A stretch of DNA of 32,153 nt from Candidatus Zixiibacteriota bacterium. Its GTDB lineage: Bacteria; SM23-81. Within the stretch, counting starts at the first letter, position 1, and each line of letters begins with the position of its first letter. Below are positions 16,722-23,996 of the stretch, piece after piece. The stretch spans positions 1 to 32,153 of the forward strand of contig DAOVRJ010000003.1 of the NCBI GenBank assembly GCA_030628225.1, written 5' to 3'. Below the pieces are notes generated by a model. The model searched no databases. It saw only the letters and a list, made by a program, of their open reading frames with translations, and had not been told where the DNA came from. A program made the translations under genes and the position numbers.

Positions 16722-18044
16722 TCATTTCATATTGCCCAAGCTTTTGTCAAAGATACCTACCCGGTTGGAATCTTCGTTCTCTTCAGCTCCCTTTCGTGCT
16801 CGCACCAGATAATACCGGGACTCGGTCGGTGGCGTTGGGTCCGTCCATTTATCTTCTGTAGTAGAATCTGCGGGAGTTGTGGGCGCAAAGTTAGGATCTA
16901 GGTCATCGCTATAAATGCGATATATATCCACCCCGTTCTTGGCGGTCCAGGACAGTTGAAATGTCCCTTTGTCCTTGATGATCGTCAAATCATCTATTGG
17001 GCCCATGTATGCTTCCATTATGGTCATATCTTGAGCTCCATCGCCGAAGCCATAGGTAGCCATAACAGTATCCCCGTGGGGGCAAAACCTCTGCACGGCA
17101 TCGTCCATGTAATTGTTGACATAAATCACGTCCTCGATCTGATCATAAAACAGGCGCATTGCCCCATCTCCTACCCGGATAGGATTGATACTGTTATGAT
17201 AAACAGTGTCGGCGTAAATATCGTAAGTGTACAGAAATCCGTTGACAAAATCGCCCCAGTCGCAGAGATAAACCTGGCCATCGATCGTGACGATGATATC
17301 TCCGGGAGCTCCGCCAATTTCCACGGTGTCAACCACAGCTGGCCCACCGTCGGGACCGGCCCAACGGTCAATAATGCAGATCTTTCCGGCTTCGCTGACA
17401 TAATCGCCGGTGCAGACCACGTAAACTCTGCCATCCGGTCCCAGAGCAAGGTCCTGGGCATTTATGGGCACCGCCAGGGTTGTGGTCACCGTATCGGCGC
17501 TGACGTCGATGACGGAAACTGATGAGGCATCGTATTTCGCCAGAGAGGTGTCCACACCAGAGTTGGTCACAAAGGCGGTGTCTCCCAACACCAGAACCCC
17601 CTGAGGTCTCGGTCCCACGGGAATATCTTTCTCTATGATGCTGTTCTCCAGATCCACCACAGATACCGTGTTGAGCAGCCAATTGGTCACATATGCCCGT
17701 TCGTCGCTAACGAAGTCCATGAACCAGGGATTGCTTGTATCGGCCAAAGCAATTCTCTTCTCCACCTGGTCACAGAGGGGATTGATGATCATGATCTCCG
17801 GCGGATCGGAATTGACCACGTAGACCCTTTTCTGGTGAGCGATCACCTGATTGGGAACATCACCCAGGGCCAAAACATCGTTGGTGATCTGGCTGTTTTC
17901 CAGATTCATCTTAGAAAGTGTTTTGGCCGACCCATTCATCACGTAAAGAGTTCTGGGGACATCAGCGCCGTTTGCATTTGAAGTGGCAATAAATAATATG
18001 ATATAAATCATCATGAACATCGTTCTCATCATGATACCTTTCAT
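16722..18044 (-). CDS. Secreted YncE-type beta-propeller protein with C-terminal FN3-like domain
   Basis: Exported protein of 440 aa. A very Met-rich signal peptide (MKGIMMRTMFMMIYIILFIA) is followed by a YVTN/YncE beta-propeller, about residues 26-345, with repeated blades such as VYVVNSDPPEIMIINP and AYVTNWLLNTVSVVDLEN. The C-terminal 85 residues look like a fibronectin type III domain (LSWTAKNGVDIYRIY to YYLVRARKG). It lacks the sorting domain of its upstream paralogue, with which it shares nearly identical stretches (RWAGPD, PAVVDT, IEIGG/VEIGG, PGDI). I start at the second ATG because GGGAG lies 7 nt before it and only 1 nt before the first. In Bacteroides, BtuG is a surface beta-propeller that binds B12 and partners BtuB; a similar role here is inferred. 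Confidence 0.85.
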   Translation of the reverse strand: MKGIMMRTMFMMIYIILFIATSNANGADVPRTLYVMNGSAKTLSKMNLENSQITNDVLALGDVPNQVIAHQKRVYVVNSDPPEIMIINPLCDQVEKRIALADTSNPWFMDFVSDERAYVTNWLLNTVSVVDLENSIIEKDIPVGPRPQGVLVLGDTAFVTNSGVDTSLAKYDASSVSVIDVSADTVTTTLAVPINAQDLALGPDGRVYVVCTGDYVSEAGKICIIDRWAGPDGGPAVVDTVEIGGAPGDIIVTIDGQVYLCDWGDFVNGFLYTYDIYADTVYHNSINPIRVGDGAMRLFYDQIEDVIYVNNYMDDAVQRFCPHGDTVMATYGFGDGAQDMTIMEAYMGPIDDLTIIKDKGTFQLSWTAKNGVDIYRIYSDDLDPNFAPTTPADSTTEDKWTDPTPPTESRYYLVRARKGAEENEDSNRVGIFDKSLGNMK

Positions 18045-18089
18045 GATCATGCTCCCTTTTTGGTCATGTTCACGCTCTATGTCATGAGA

Positions 18090-18117
18090 ATAATAGCGGA
18101 TTTATCAGGAATTTCAA
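18090..18117 (-). promoter_or_regulatory. Possible sigma-70-like promoter before the FN3 propeller gene
   Basis: On the minus strand, TTGAAA (18112-18117), 16 nt and TATTAT (18090-18095), about 45 nt before the start codon. It would allow separate expression of the second propeller. The -35 box overlaps the end of a 12-codon small ORF. Confidence 0.5.
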
Positions 18118-18152
18118 ATCAAACGAGCTATCGGCTTTTTCTTGGCTTCCAT
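18114..18152 (-). CDS. Possible 12-residue small ORF between the two propeller genes
   Basis: ATG at 18152 is preceded 7 nt upstream by GGGGGAG, one of the strongest ribosome-binding sites in the window. It opens a frame of 12 codons (MEAKKKPIARLI) ending in TGA. The peptide is basic and has no recognisable family. It may be a leader peptide, a remnant start of a lost gene, or chance. Confidence 0.3.
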   Translation of the reverse strand: MEAKKKPIARLI

Positions 18153-18186
18153 GTGTTATCTCCCCCCTTTCAGTTCCACATGACCT

Positions 18187-20100
18187 TCAGCGGATGAGGA
18201 TCATTTTACGCGTCTCGGTTAGTTCGCCTATCTTTAAACTACAGAAATAGATACCGCTGCTAACCGGCCTGCCCGTATAATCCGTTCCATCCCACTTTAT
18301 GTGCTGTTGACCGGCATTCCTGATTCCGTCGATGAGAGTTCTCACCTTCTGTCCCAAAAGATTGAATACAGTGAGTTTGATGGATTCTCGACTTGGAACA
18401 AAATACTGAATGATGGTTTCAGCATTAAAAGGGTTGGGGTAATTCTGCCAGAGTTTAAACGCAACGGGCTGAACCATTGGATCCTCTTCGTTCACCAGCG
18501 TCGTGGATGAGCTGTTCACAGCCACGATGGCGTCCAGGTCAAAATCGCCATTGTACAAACCCTCCTGATAGATGTCGCCCAGATCAGTGATTCTAACATA
18601 AGTCGCCCATTCCAGCCCCAAATCTGCTAAATCAAAATGATCCCCACCGGACACCGTGGGATCTGTGGGATTGAGGTTGTCATCCGTGGGAGTCACCCCG
18701 GCTAGTCCAGACATGTCTGTGGTGTCGTAGGGGAATTGATACCAGTTTTGTCCATTTTGACTGACGGATACAATGCCCGCCTCCATAAACACAGTACCGA
18801 AGATGGAGATGAACGCATTTTCAAATACGGTGAAATCCACGCCATGGCCATCGACGATGGCATTGTCGATGAACCTGAGGATAATTTCGCCTCCGTGTCC
18901 CAGGGATAAGAGTTCCTCTGGCTTGCAGCTTGGACTGTTAGGATTTATGCTCGGATCAGGATCAGGTGGACCGAGAACGTTATTCGGGAAGTAGTTATAC
19001 CCGAATTCGCTCCAATTCTCCCCGGGCGTGAAGCTGACCACCTCGTCTGCCCAGGGATCTGAACTCATGATCGGCTCCACTATGGCCATATCTTGAGCTC
19101 CCTCTCCAAAATTGTACGTTGCCAGCACCGTATCTGCATCTACATCAAATTTCTGGACGGTATCATCGCCAAAATTAGATATCCAAAGGGCATCTTCTTG
19201 TCCATCATATAGCAGGCGCATAGCACCATAGCCTACCTGTATAGGATTATCCACACCGCGAATAACAGTATCTGCATAGGCATCATACACGTAAAGATGA
19301 CCGTGAGGCTCTGCGCCAAAGGAGGTACAATAACCCTTCCCAGAAGGGGTAATCATGATGTCTCCGGGCATGCCCCCTATTTCAATGGTGTCCACCACGG
19401 CCGGTGTCCAATCGGGTCCGGCCCAGCGATCGATGACCACGATACGGCCGGGGATATCGTCGTAATTGCCAGTACACATGACGTGAATCCGGCCATCGGG
19501 GGCAAGAGCCAAATTTTGAGGATTGGTGAGAACCTCAAGATTTTGAATGATGGTATCTTGCAGGACGTCTATGATGGAGACCGTCGAAGGGCTGTAATGA
19601 GGATATCCGCCGGTGTTGGTGATGAAGGCTTGGTTTTCAACGATCAGGATTCCCTGAGGTCCAATTCCCACTGGTATATCTTTTAGGATAGTTCTGTTTT
19701 CCACATCGACAACAGAAACGCTATTGGCAATTAAATTCGTCACATACGCTTTATTTGCTCCTACAAAGGCCATGTAGTATGGATTGCTGCCCTGGGCTAA
19801 GGAAATGATCACGGGTTCCTGACCATCATCTCTGGGATCGATGATCATGATGTCGTTGGTGCCGGAATTTACCACGTAGAGCATGTCGTTGAAGCTCAGT
19901 ATTTGATTGGGCCATTGGCCAATGGTGAGGAAATCATTTACGATGACCTCCGTCTCCAAATTCAATTTGGAAAGAGTTCTGCCCAGTCCGTTGATGATAT
20001 AAAGAGTCCTGGGCTCATCGGCAAATGTAATATTGCCAAGCGAAACCAGCGCTAGACCCACAAAGAGCAAAATGCTTGTAAAAATTCGCTGCCTGATCAT
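18187..20100 (-). CDS. YncE-type beta-propeller surface protein with extra module and FlgD/T9SS-type sorting domain
   Basis: Exported protein of 637 aa with three parts after the signal peptide (about residues 1-27). Residues 29-345 are a YncE/YVTN beta-propeller. Residues 348-530 form a separate module with LGHGGEIILRFIDNAIVDG, DFTVFENAF and FDLDAIVAVN. Residues 548-637 are a FlgD-like/type IX secretion C-terminal domain, with QNYPNPFNAETIIQY, FNLLGQKVRTLIDG and SGIYFCSLKIG, ending KMILIR. The last part usually marks surface-secreted proteins in the FCB group. The middle module resembles, from memory, a segment in Bacteroidota cell-surface proteins; I could not check this. GGAGG lies 7 nt before the ATG and the gene follows the riboswitch-controlled receptor by 46 nt. 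It is the best candidate for a BtuG-like corrinoid binder. Confidence 0.87.
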   Translation of the reverse strand: MIRQRIFTSILLFVGLALVSLGNITFADEPRTLYIINGLGRTLSKLNLETEVIVNDFLTIGQWPNQILSFNDMLYVVNSGTNDIMIIDPRDDGQEPVIISLAQGSNPYYMAFVGANKAYVTNLIANSVSVVDVENRTILKDIPVGIGPQGILIVENQAFITNTGGYPHYSPSTVSIIDVLQDTIIQNLEVLTNPQNLALAPDGRIHVMCTGNYDDIPGRIVVIDRWAGPDWTPAVVDTIEIGGMPGDIMITPSGKGYCTSFGAEPHGHLYVYDAYADTVIRGVDNPIQVGYGAMRLLYDGQEDALWISNFGDDTVQKFDVDADTVLATYNFGEGAQDMAIVEPIMSSDPWADEVVSFTPGENWSEFGYNYFPNNVLGPPDPDPSINPNSPSCKPEELLSLGHGGEIILRFIDNAIVDGHGVDFTVFENAFISIFGTVFMEAGIVSVSQNGQNWYQFPYDTTDMSGLAGVTPTDDNLNPTDPTVSGGDHFDLADLGLEWATYVRITDLGDIYQEGLYNGDFDLDAIVAVNSSSTTLVNEEDPMVQPVAFKLWQNYPNPFNAETIIQYFVPSRESIKLTVFNLLGQKVRTLIDGIRNAGQQHIKWDGTDYTGRPVSSGIYFCSLKIGELTETRKMILIR

Positions 20101-20146
20101 CGATGTCCCTCCTTTTCTGATGGATGTTGGCAGTGAATTTACTTCA

Positions 20147-22369
20147 TCAAAACGGGTTCTTTATGGATAATCCTAAACGCCACTCCCTGGGTGGAAGAGG
20201 CATGTCTTCAAGGATCTCATGCCGCTCATCGGTGATGTTGAAAACCGAGAACTTGCACTTTAGTTCCGCCGAGGACACACGAAAGCTCCAGGACACATCT
20301 GTGTCCAACACCTTGTACTGAGGCATCTCGATGGTGTTTGATTCCGTCACAAAGCGTCGGCCAACATTCCGATAATGAATACCCCCCTGCCAGGGATCAA
20401 ATTTAAGATTAATGTTGGCTTTGAATGAATCCTGAGGTTTGTAAGGTAGTATTTTATTGTGCGTCGTCCTCCGATTGCTCTTGTTTATAGGTTTGAGATG
20501 TGAATAGCTGAAAAGCACAGTTACGAATTCCTCGGGAGAGCACAACTCCATTGAATATTCTTGCCCTGTTATTTCTGCATCTGTGTTGAACGGGGAGAAA
20601 ACCTCAAAATTTCCCAGCCTCCATACGATTAGATCATCGATATTGTATCGAAACGCCGTTATCTGCCCCGCTATGTCCCCCCAAGTCGTTAATCGCCAGC
20701 CAAAGCTGGCATCGACATTCAAACTCTTTTCTGGAAGAAGATCGGGTTTCCCCTTAATTCTGAAATCCTGATAAAACAGATCGGCAAAAGTGGGCACACG
20801 AAAAGAACGGGCTAGATTGGACCGGAGATAAAAACGATTACCATCCCCCACTGAAATCAAAAACCCCACTCCCGGACTCCATTGATGCTCAACCCGTTTG
20901 ATCTCGGCATTGTCAATTACAATTTCATCGTAGCGAATGGCAGGTGTAACAATGACTCGCCAGGACAACCATGAAAAATGGTGCTTCCATTCCTGATGCA
21001 AGAGCACACCGTGTGATCGATCTTGAGCCTGACCGATGGTAGTGTTCTTTCCGGTGAGCAGATCGCTATCGCGATACCGCAGCAACCGACCGGTGTAGCC
21101 GGCGGTACATCGAAACCAATGGAGTGGACTGTACTGAACAGTGGAGTTGATCGCCGATGTCTTCAAGATAGCTTCGTAATGATATGGAGGATAGCGCCGA
21201 TATCTCAGCTCGGCATGCGCAGGCCATAAATTAGAGTTTTCGTTGCCAGACTCGCAGTAATCTAAATCGATGGTAACCTGGAGATGATCAATATTGTAAA
21301 CATACTGGGTCCCCAGAATGTCTCGCCTCGAGTTAGCCCGGGCATAAGCCGTCCAGTAGTTGATTTTTCCCGGCAGCCCTCTGTTGGAAATCACTCGCCC
21401 TCCCTTCACACAGATACGATGTCTTCCCCACCCCAGGCTCACATGCCCAAAAAGATTCCGCGATAAGAGATCCGCGTTTATTCTATTCTCCGGGATTGTC
21501 CTATCGTCGGGCGTCTCATAGCTGTAGGGAAAATCCCCCTGGCTTTGCAGATAGTTGTAGGAGACAAAGCAACCGAACCTCCCGTAGCTGCACGACCAAC
21601 TTGGCTCAATCTGGTACAGTTGCCATGAGCCCGTCATACAGTTTAGCTGGGCATTATTTTCGAATTTGTCTCTGGTGATGATGTTCAATACACCACCTAT
21701 TGCTCCCCCACCGAATCTTGGTGAAGTACCTCCTCTGTAAACCTCGATTTTCTCAATAATATTTATAGGCACTTCGGAGAGATCGACCTCGCCCATGAGC
21801 GCGTCGTTAAGCGGCATGCCATCCAACAGAACCAGGACCTGATTGGTCGGGCTGCCTCGAATTGAGATCTTCTTTCCGTTTCCCAATCCTCCCGTGTTTT
21901 GAATTTCCACTCCTGGAACCCCTTGCAACAGTTCTCCAACAGACTGGAAATTAGACTCTTCTATCTTTCTACGGGTTATGGTAAACACATCTGTCGTGGG
22001 GATATCTGTCCATCTTTCGGCGAAAACCTCTATTTCTGCTATAGGAATCAGTTTTGGGCTGAGTTGGTAATTTACATGTACGGGTTGATCTCGGAACACT
22101 GTTATATCCGAGATCGTCAGAGTCTCATACCCAATATAGCTGGCCGATACTGTATAAATACCAACGAGCAAGTTCTCCAACTGGAAATAACCATGCTCAT
22201 CGGTGATCGCACCTATTCCCTTGCCGTGGACCACCACATTAGCTCCCAAAAGGGGATTGCCAGTATCTATATCTGTCACCAACCCGCAGATTTTAGCGGT
22301 AGACTGTGCCCATGCTGTTGAGCACAGTAACAGCGCGAATACGCACAAGATCGTTGTATTGCGAGTCAA
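20147..22369 (-). CDS. TonB-dependent receptor with CarboxypepD_reg-like domain, under cobalamin riboswitch
   Basis: Outer-membrane receptor of 740 aa. A signal peptide (NTTILCVFALLLCSTAWA) is followed by a CarboxypepD_reg-like domain (about residues 24-95, GLVTDIDTGNPLLGANVVV and ITDEHGYFQLENLLVGIYTV). The plug domain (LLQGVPGVEIQ, GGTSPRFGGGAIGGVLNIIT) and beta-barrel end in a terminal Phe. I take TTG 22369 as the start, with GGAAGG 9 nt upstream. The alternative in-frame TTG at 22414 would put the start inside the riboswitch terminator's U-tract and add 15 residues before the signal peptide. The cobalamin riboswitch just upstream makes a corrinoid the likely ligand, imported with TonB-ExbBD energy. 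It is longer than E. coli BtuB because of the added N-terminal domain. Confidence 0.92.
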   Translation of the reverse strand: MTRNTTILCVFALLLCSTAWAQSTAKICGLVTDIDTGNPLLGANVVVHGKGIGAITDEHGYFQLENLLVGIYTVSASYIGYETLTISDITVFRDQPVHVNYQLSPKLIPIAEIEVFAERWTDIPTTDVFTITRRKIEESNFQSVGELLQGVPGVEIQNTGGLGNGKKISIRGSPTNQVLVLLDGMPLNDALMGEVDLSEVPINIIEKIEVYRGGTSPRFGGGAIGGVLNIITRDKFENNAQLNCMTGSWQLYQIEPSWSCSYGRFGCFVSYNYLQSQGDFPYSYETPDDRTIPENRINADLLSRNLFGHVSLGWGRHRICVKGGRVISNRGLPGKINYWTAYARANSRRDILGTQYVYNIDHLQVTIDLDYCESGNENSNLWPAHAELRYRRYPPYHYEAILKTSAINSTVQYSPLHWFRCTAGYTGRLLRYRDSDLLTGKNTTIGQAQDRSHGVLLHQEWKHHFSWLSWRVIVTPAIRYDEIVIDNAEIKRVEHQWSPGVGFLISVGDGNRFYLRSNLARSFRVPTFADLFYQDFRIKGKPDLLPEKSLNVDASFGWRLTTWGDIAGQITAFRYNIDDLIVWRLGNFEVFSPFNTDAEITGQEYSMELCSPEEFVTVLFSYSHLKPINKSNRRTTHNKILPYKPQDSFKANINLKFDPWQGGIHYRNVGRRFVTESNTIEMPQYKVLDTDVSWSFRVSSAELKCKFSVFNITDERHEILEDMPLPPREWRLGLSIKNPF

Positions 22370-22410
22370 CTGAGGTGTCCTTCCAAATAGAAAAGGCGAA
22401 ATACTACGGC

Positions 22411-22450
22411 TCAATAAAAACCCCCAACTTCCGAGAATGAAAGCTGGGGT
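22411..22450 (-). terminator. Terminator of the receptor's cobalamin riboswitch
   Basis: On the minus strand, ACCCCAGC (22443-22450) pairs with GTTGGGGGT (22420-22428, one G-U pair), followed by TTTTTATTG. It lies 55 nt past the aptamer and 40 nt before the chosen start codon. This arrangement indicates control by transcription termination when cobalamin is bound. A further small stem (ACCTC/GAGGT, 22472-22488) lies between aptamer and terminator. Confidence 0.8.
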
Positions 22451-22505
22451 CGATACGTATCAAGAACCCAAACCTCGCCCACGGAGGTCTTTGTGGATCT
22501 TCACT

Positions 22506-22670
22506 GGAGACGGCAGGTTTCCTGGCTATGGGCATCGGACCTACTCGCCACGCCTTCCCGTCCCCCTTAATGGAAACAGTGGCAATTGTGGCTTTCGTAG
22601 CCCATCACAGTAGCGGGGCTGCGACGGATTTTCACCGTCTTCCCTATTGGCCCTTGCGGGCACCGCCTTC
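22506..22670 (-). promoter_or_regulatory. Cobalamin riboswitch ahead of the TonB receptor
   Basis: The B12 box AGCCAGGAAACCTGCC is at 22512-22527 on the minus strand, one change from the AGCCAGGAGACCTGCC form at 23350-23365. The 5' part begins GGTGCCCGCAAGGGCCAATA and continues with GGTGAAAATCC and GCAGCCCCGCTACTGTGA, all diagnostic of the adenosyl/methylcobalamin aptamer. Closing stem P1 is imperfect (GAAGGC with GTCTCC). It starts 44 nt after the ECF gene stop. I see no strong promoter between them, so it probably acts on read-through transcripts from the upstream unit. Confidence 0.95.
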
Positions 22671-22713
22671 GTGTTGTATTCGCAAAGAGCAGACTTAAGA
22701 AGTGATATCTGGC

Positions 22714-23235
22714 TCAGCAATCATCTGGAGCTGTCCAGCGAGGTCTTATCTTGTATATTAATGGCCCGATCACGGTAAAGATCATCAAATTCGAGACCAT
22801 GTGTATAATCGAAAACATCATGCCCGCGACCAGAACAGCCGACAACTTTGAGGCCATTCCAAAGGATATGGCCATTGCCACGTTGGTAACGATGTCATAA
22901 AACAGCGTACATGCCAAACCACAAAGCGCCATCTTCGCCCAAGTAAATCCCCTGTCCAGCCAAGGCTGAATCGCTCCCCCCACTGCTCCGATGGTGGCCA
23001 TTCCGCCCACTTGAGCCAAGGCCACGGGAAGTACCGGAGCACCCATGGGGTTCAGGGTGGTGAACAAGCCCATGGAGATGATTCCCACTATGAAGCCGCC
23101 CTTCGATCCCAGGATGTAGCCGGCCATGAAGATCACCAAGGTGACAAGCTCCACGTTGGGCACATGCACCAACGAAAACCCCAGGGCTACAGCCAGGGCC
23201 ACAAAGGTGGCGGAGAGGGCAAAATCTCGGATCAC
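22714..23235 (-). CDS. ECF transporter S component, probably for a corrinoid
   Basis: Small integral membrane protein of 173 aa with about six hydrophobic segments, typical of substrate-binding S components of energy-coupling factor transporters. Segments include FVALAVALGFSLVHVPNVEL, GGFIVGIISMGLFTTLNPMG and MMFSIIHMVSNLMIFTVIGP. S components pair with EcfA, EcfA' and EcfT; none is in the window, so it likely shares a module encoded elsewhere. A cobalamin riboswitch directly upstream suggests cobalamin or a precursor as substrate; S components for cobalamin (CbrT) and for alpha-ribazole (CblT) are known. The start is GTG 23235, overlapping by 4 nt a five-codon leader ORF with a strong ribosome-binding site. 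Confidence 0.85.
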   Translation of the reverse strand: MIRDFALSATFVALAVALGFSLVHVPNVELVTLVIFMAGYILGSKGGFIVGIISMGLFTTLNPMGAPVLPVALAQVGGMATIGAVGGAIQPWLDRGFTWAKMALCGLACTLFYDIVTNVAMAISFGMASKLSAVLVAGMMFSIIHMVSNLMIFTVIGPLIYKIRPRWTAPDDC

Positions 23236-23249
23236 GTTGAGTGTCCCAT
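23232..23249 (-). CDS. Possible five-codon leader ORF coupled to the ECF gene
   Basis: ATG 23249 has GGGAGG 8 nt upstream and encodes MGHST, stopping at TGA that overlaps the ECF start codon as GTGA (23232-23235). The GTG itself has only a weak ribosome-binding site, so ribosomes finishing the leader may restart there. A one-base sequencing error joining the two frames would look the same. Confidence 0.45.
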   Translation of the reverse strand: MGHST

Positions 23250-23273
23250 AAAAAAATCCTCCCGTCGGGGAAG
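23250..23273 (-). promoter_or_regulatory. Hairpin that encloses the Shine-Dalgarno and ends in seven U
   Basis: On the minus strand, CTTCCC (23268-23273), loop CGAC, GGGAGG (23258-23263), then ATTTTTTT and the leader ATG. The 3' arm is the Shine-Dalgarno itself. The element could act as a second intrinsic terminator, or hide the ribosome-binding site, or both. Confidence 0.6.
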
Positions 23274-23274
23274 A

Positions 23275-23302
23275 TCAAAAAAGCCCGACCTTCAAAGTCG
23301 GG
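23275..23302 (-). terminator. Terminator of the ECF gene's cobalamin riboswitch
   Basis: Perfect 6-bp stem CCCGAC/GTCGGG with a 7-nt loop, followed on the minus strand by CTTTTTTG. It lies 42 nt past the aptamer and about 40 nt before the ECF start, as expected for a termination-type expression platform. Confidence 0.85.
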
Positions 23303-23343
23303 ACTAGAAGACGAAACCTTCCCGCGAAGGCATTTTTTCGCTG

Positions 23344-23539
23344 GACGCAGGCAGGTCTCCTGGCTCTCGGCAAAAGAAGCGCCATCCTTCCCAGGGAAAA
23401 ACTAACTCCCCAGTGGCCTACAATATATCGCTTCTGAGGTTCCGGCCTGAAAACAGCCGGACCTCCTGCCGATCACAGTGGCGGGGCCGCTCGGTTTTCC
23501 ACCGTTTTCCCTATTCTCCGCTCCTACGGCACCTGCGCC
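23344..23539 (-). promoter_or_regulatory. Cobalamin riboswitch ahead of the ECF S component
   Basis: The B12 box at 23350-23365 is a perfect AGCCAGGAGACCTGCC on the minus strand. The 5' half has GGTGCC (23528-23533), AATAGGGAA, CGGTGGAAAACCG and CCCCGCCACTGTGA. Closing helix P1 pairs GGCGCAG (23533-23539) with CTGCGTC (23344-23350). The promoter lies 20 nt upstream. High cobalamin should shut off the ECF gene and anything reading through into the receptor and propellers. Confidence 0.97.
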
Positions 23540-23558
23540 TTCATGTTTCTTCCGCGCT

Positions 23559-23587
23559 AATATAGCGTAGGATCTTTCGCTTGTCAA
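23559..23587 (-). promoter_or_regulatory. Sigma-70-like promoter of the cobalamin-uptake locus
   Basis: On the minus strand, TTGACA (23582-23587), exactly 17 nt, then TATATT (23559-23564). This is the closest match to consensus in the window. Transcription would start near 23552, just before the riboswitch. Confidence 0.85.
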
Positions 23588-23931
23588 GCACCAAAATGTG
23601 GTTTTTCTCAAATATCACAAACTTGCTTTCCCCTGAGCCCCTGTTCAAACCATCCAGTTTGCTGTAAGAATACCCCGGTTAAACGTTTTTCATATTGTTG
23701 TCGTAGAGAATATGACGCGTTTGCAAAGAGCATCGGCGACGAAGAAGATATGCATGCCCCTTTGCTGGAATTCCTTGCGGACATCGCAGATATCCCAATA
23801 TCCCGTCTAAGAATCTTCGCTGCCGGAGATGGCCAAGGCACATTTTTGATACAAGAGCGGCTCTATCCTGGCTGTGCAGGTGATACCTTTTTGAACATAT
23901 CGGCCGCGCACTCTCTCGCACCTTATGAGAA
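23588..23931 (+). other. About 340 nt without a recognisable gene
   Basis: This stretch lies between the terminator of the TPR-lipoprotein gene and the promoter of the uptake locus. A plus-strand frame (ATG 23750, open to 23989 and also upstream) reads through the terminator hairpin and gives coding-like residues such as APLLEFLADIADIPISRLRI. It has no clear ribosome-binding site and no family I recognise. Two minus-strand frames here are rich in Arg and Ser, as expected of shadows. It may be a decayed gene or plain spacer. Confidence 0.3.
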
Positions 23932-23959
23932 AAAGGCCGACGTATCAACGTCGGCCTTT
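23932..23959 (-). terminator. Strong terminator after the TPR lipoprotein gene
   Basis: Perfect 12-bp stem (AAAGGCCGACGT/ACGTCGGCCTTT) with a 4-nt loop. On the minus strand the 3' arm runs into TTCTCATAAGG after its own TTT, and on the plus strand into CTGTTC, so it may work both ways. It lies 37 nt past the lipoprotein stop and ends the upstream gene block. Confidence 0.9.
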
Positions 23960-23996
23960 CTGTTCTCCAGACATCTGCATGCGATTTAGAAAGATA

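Noticed and set aside
16956-17522. 188-codon plus-strand open frame
   Set aside because: Antisense to the propeller blades of the FN3 propeller gene; His/Asp-rich composition of a shadow frame.
22895-23278. 127-codon minus-strand frame over the ECF gene
   Set aside because: Gly/His/Arg-rich product without membrane segments; the neighbouring frame encodes a clear S component.
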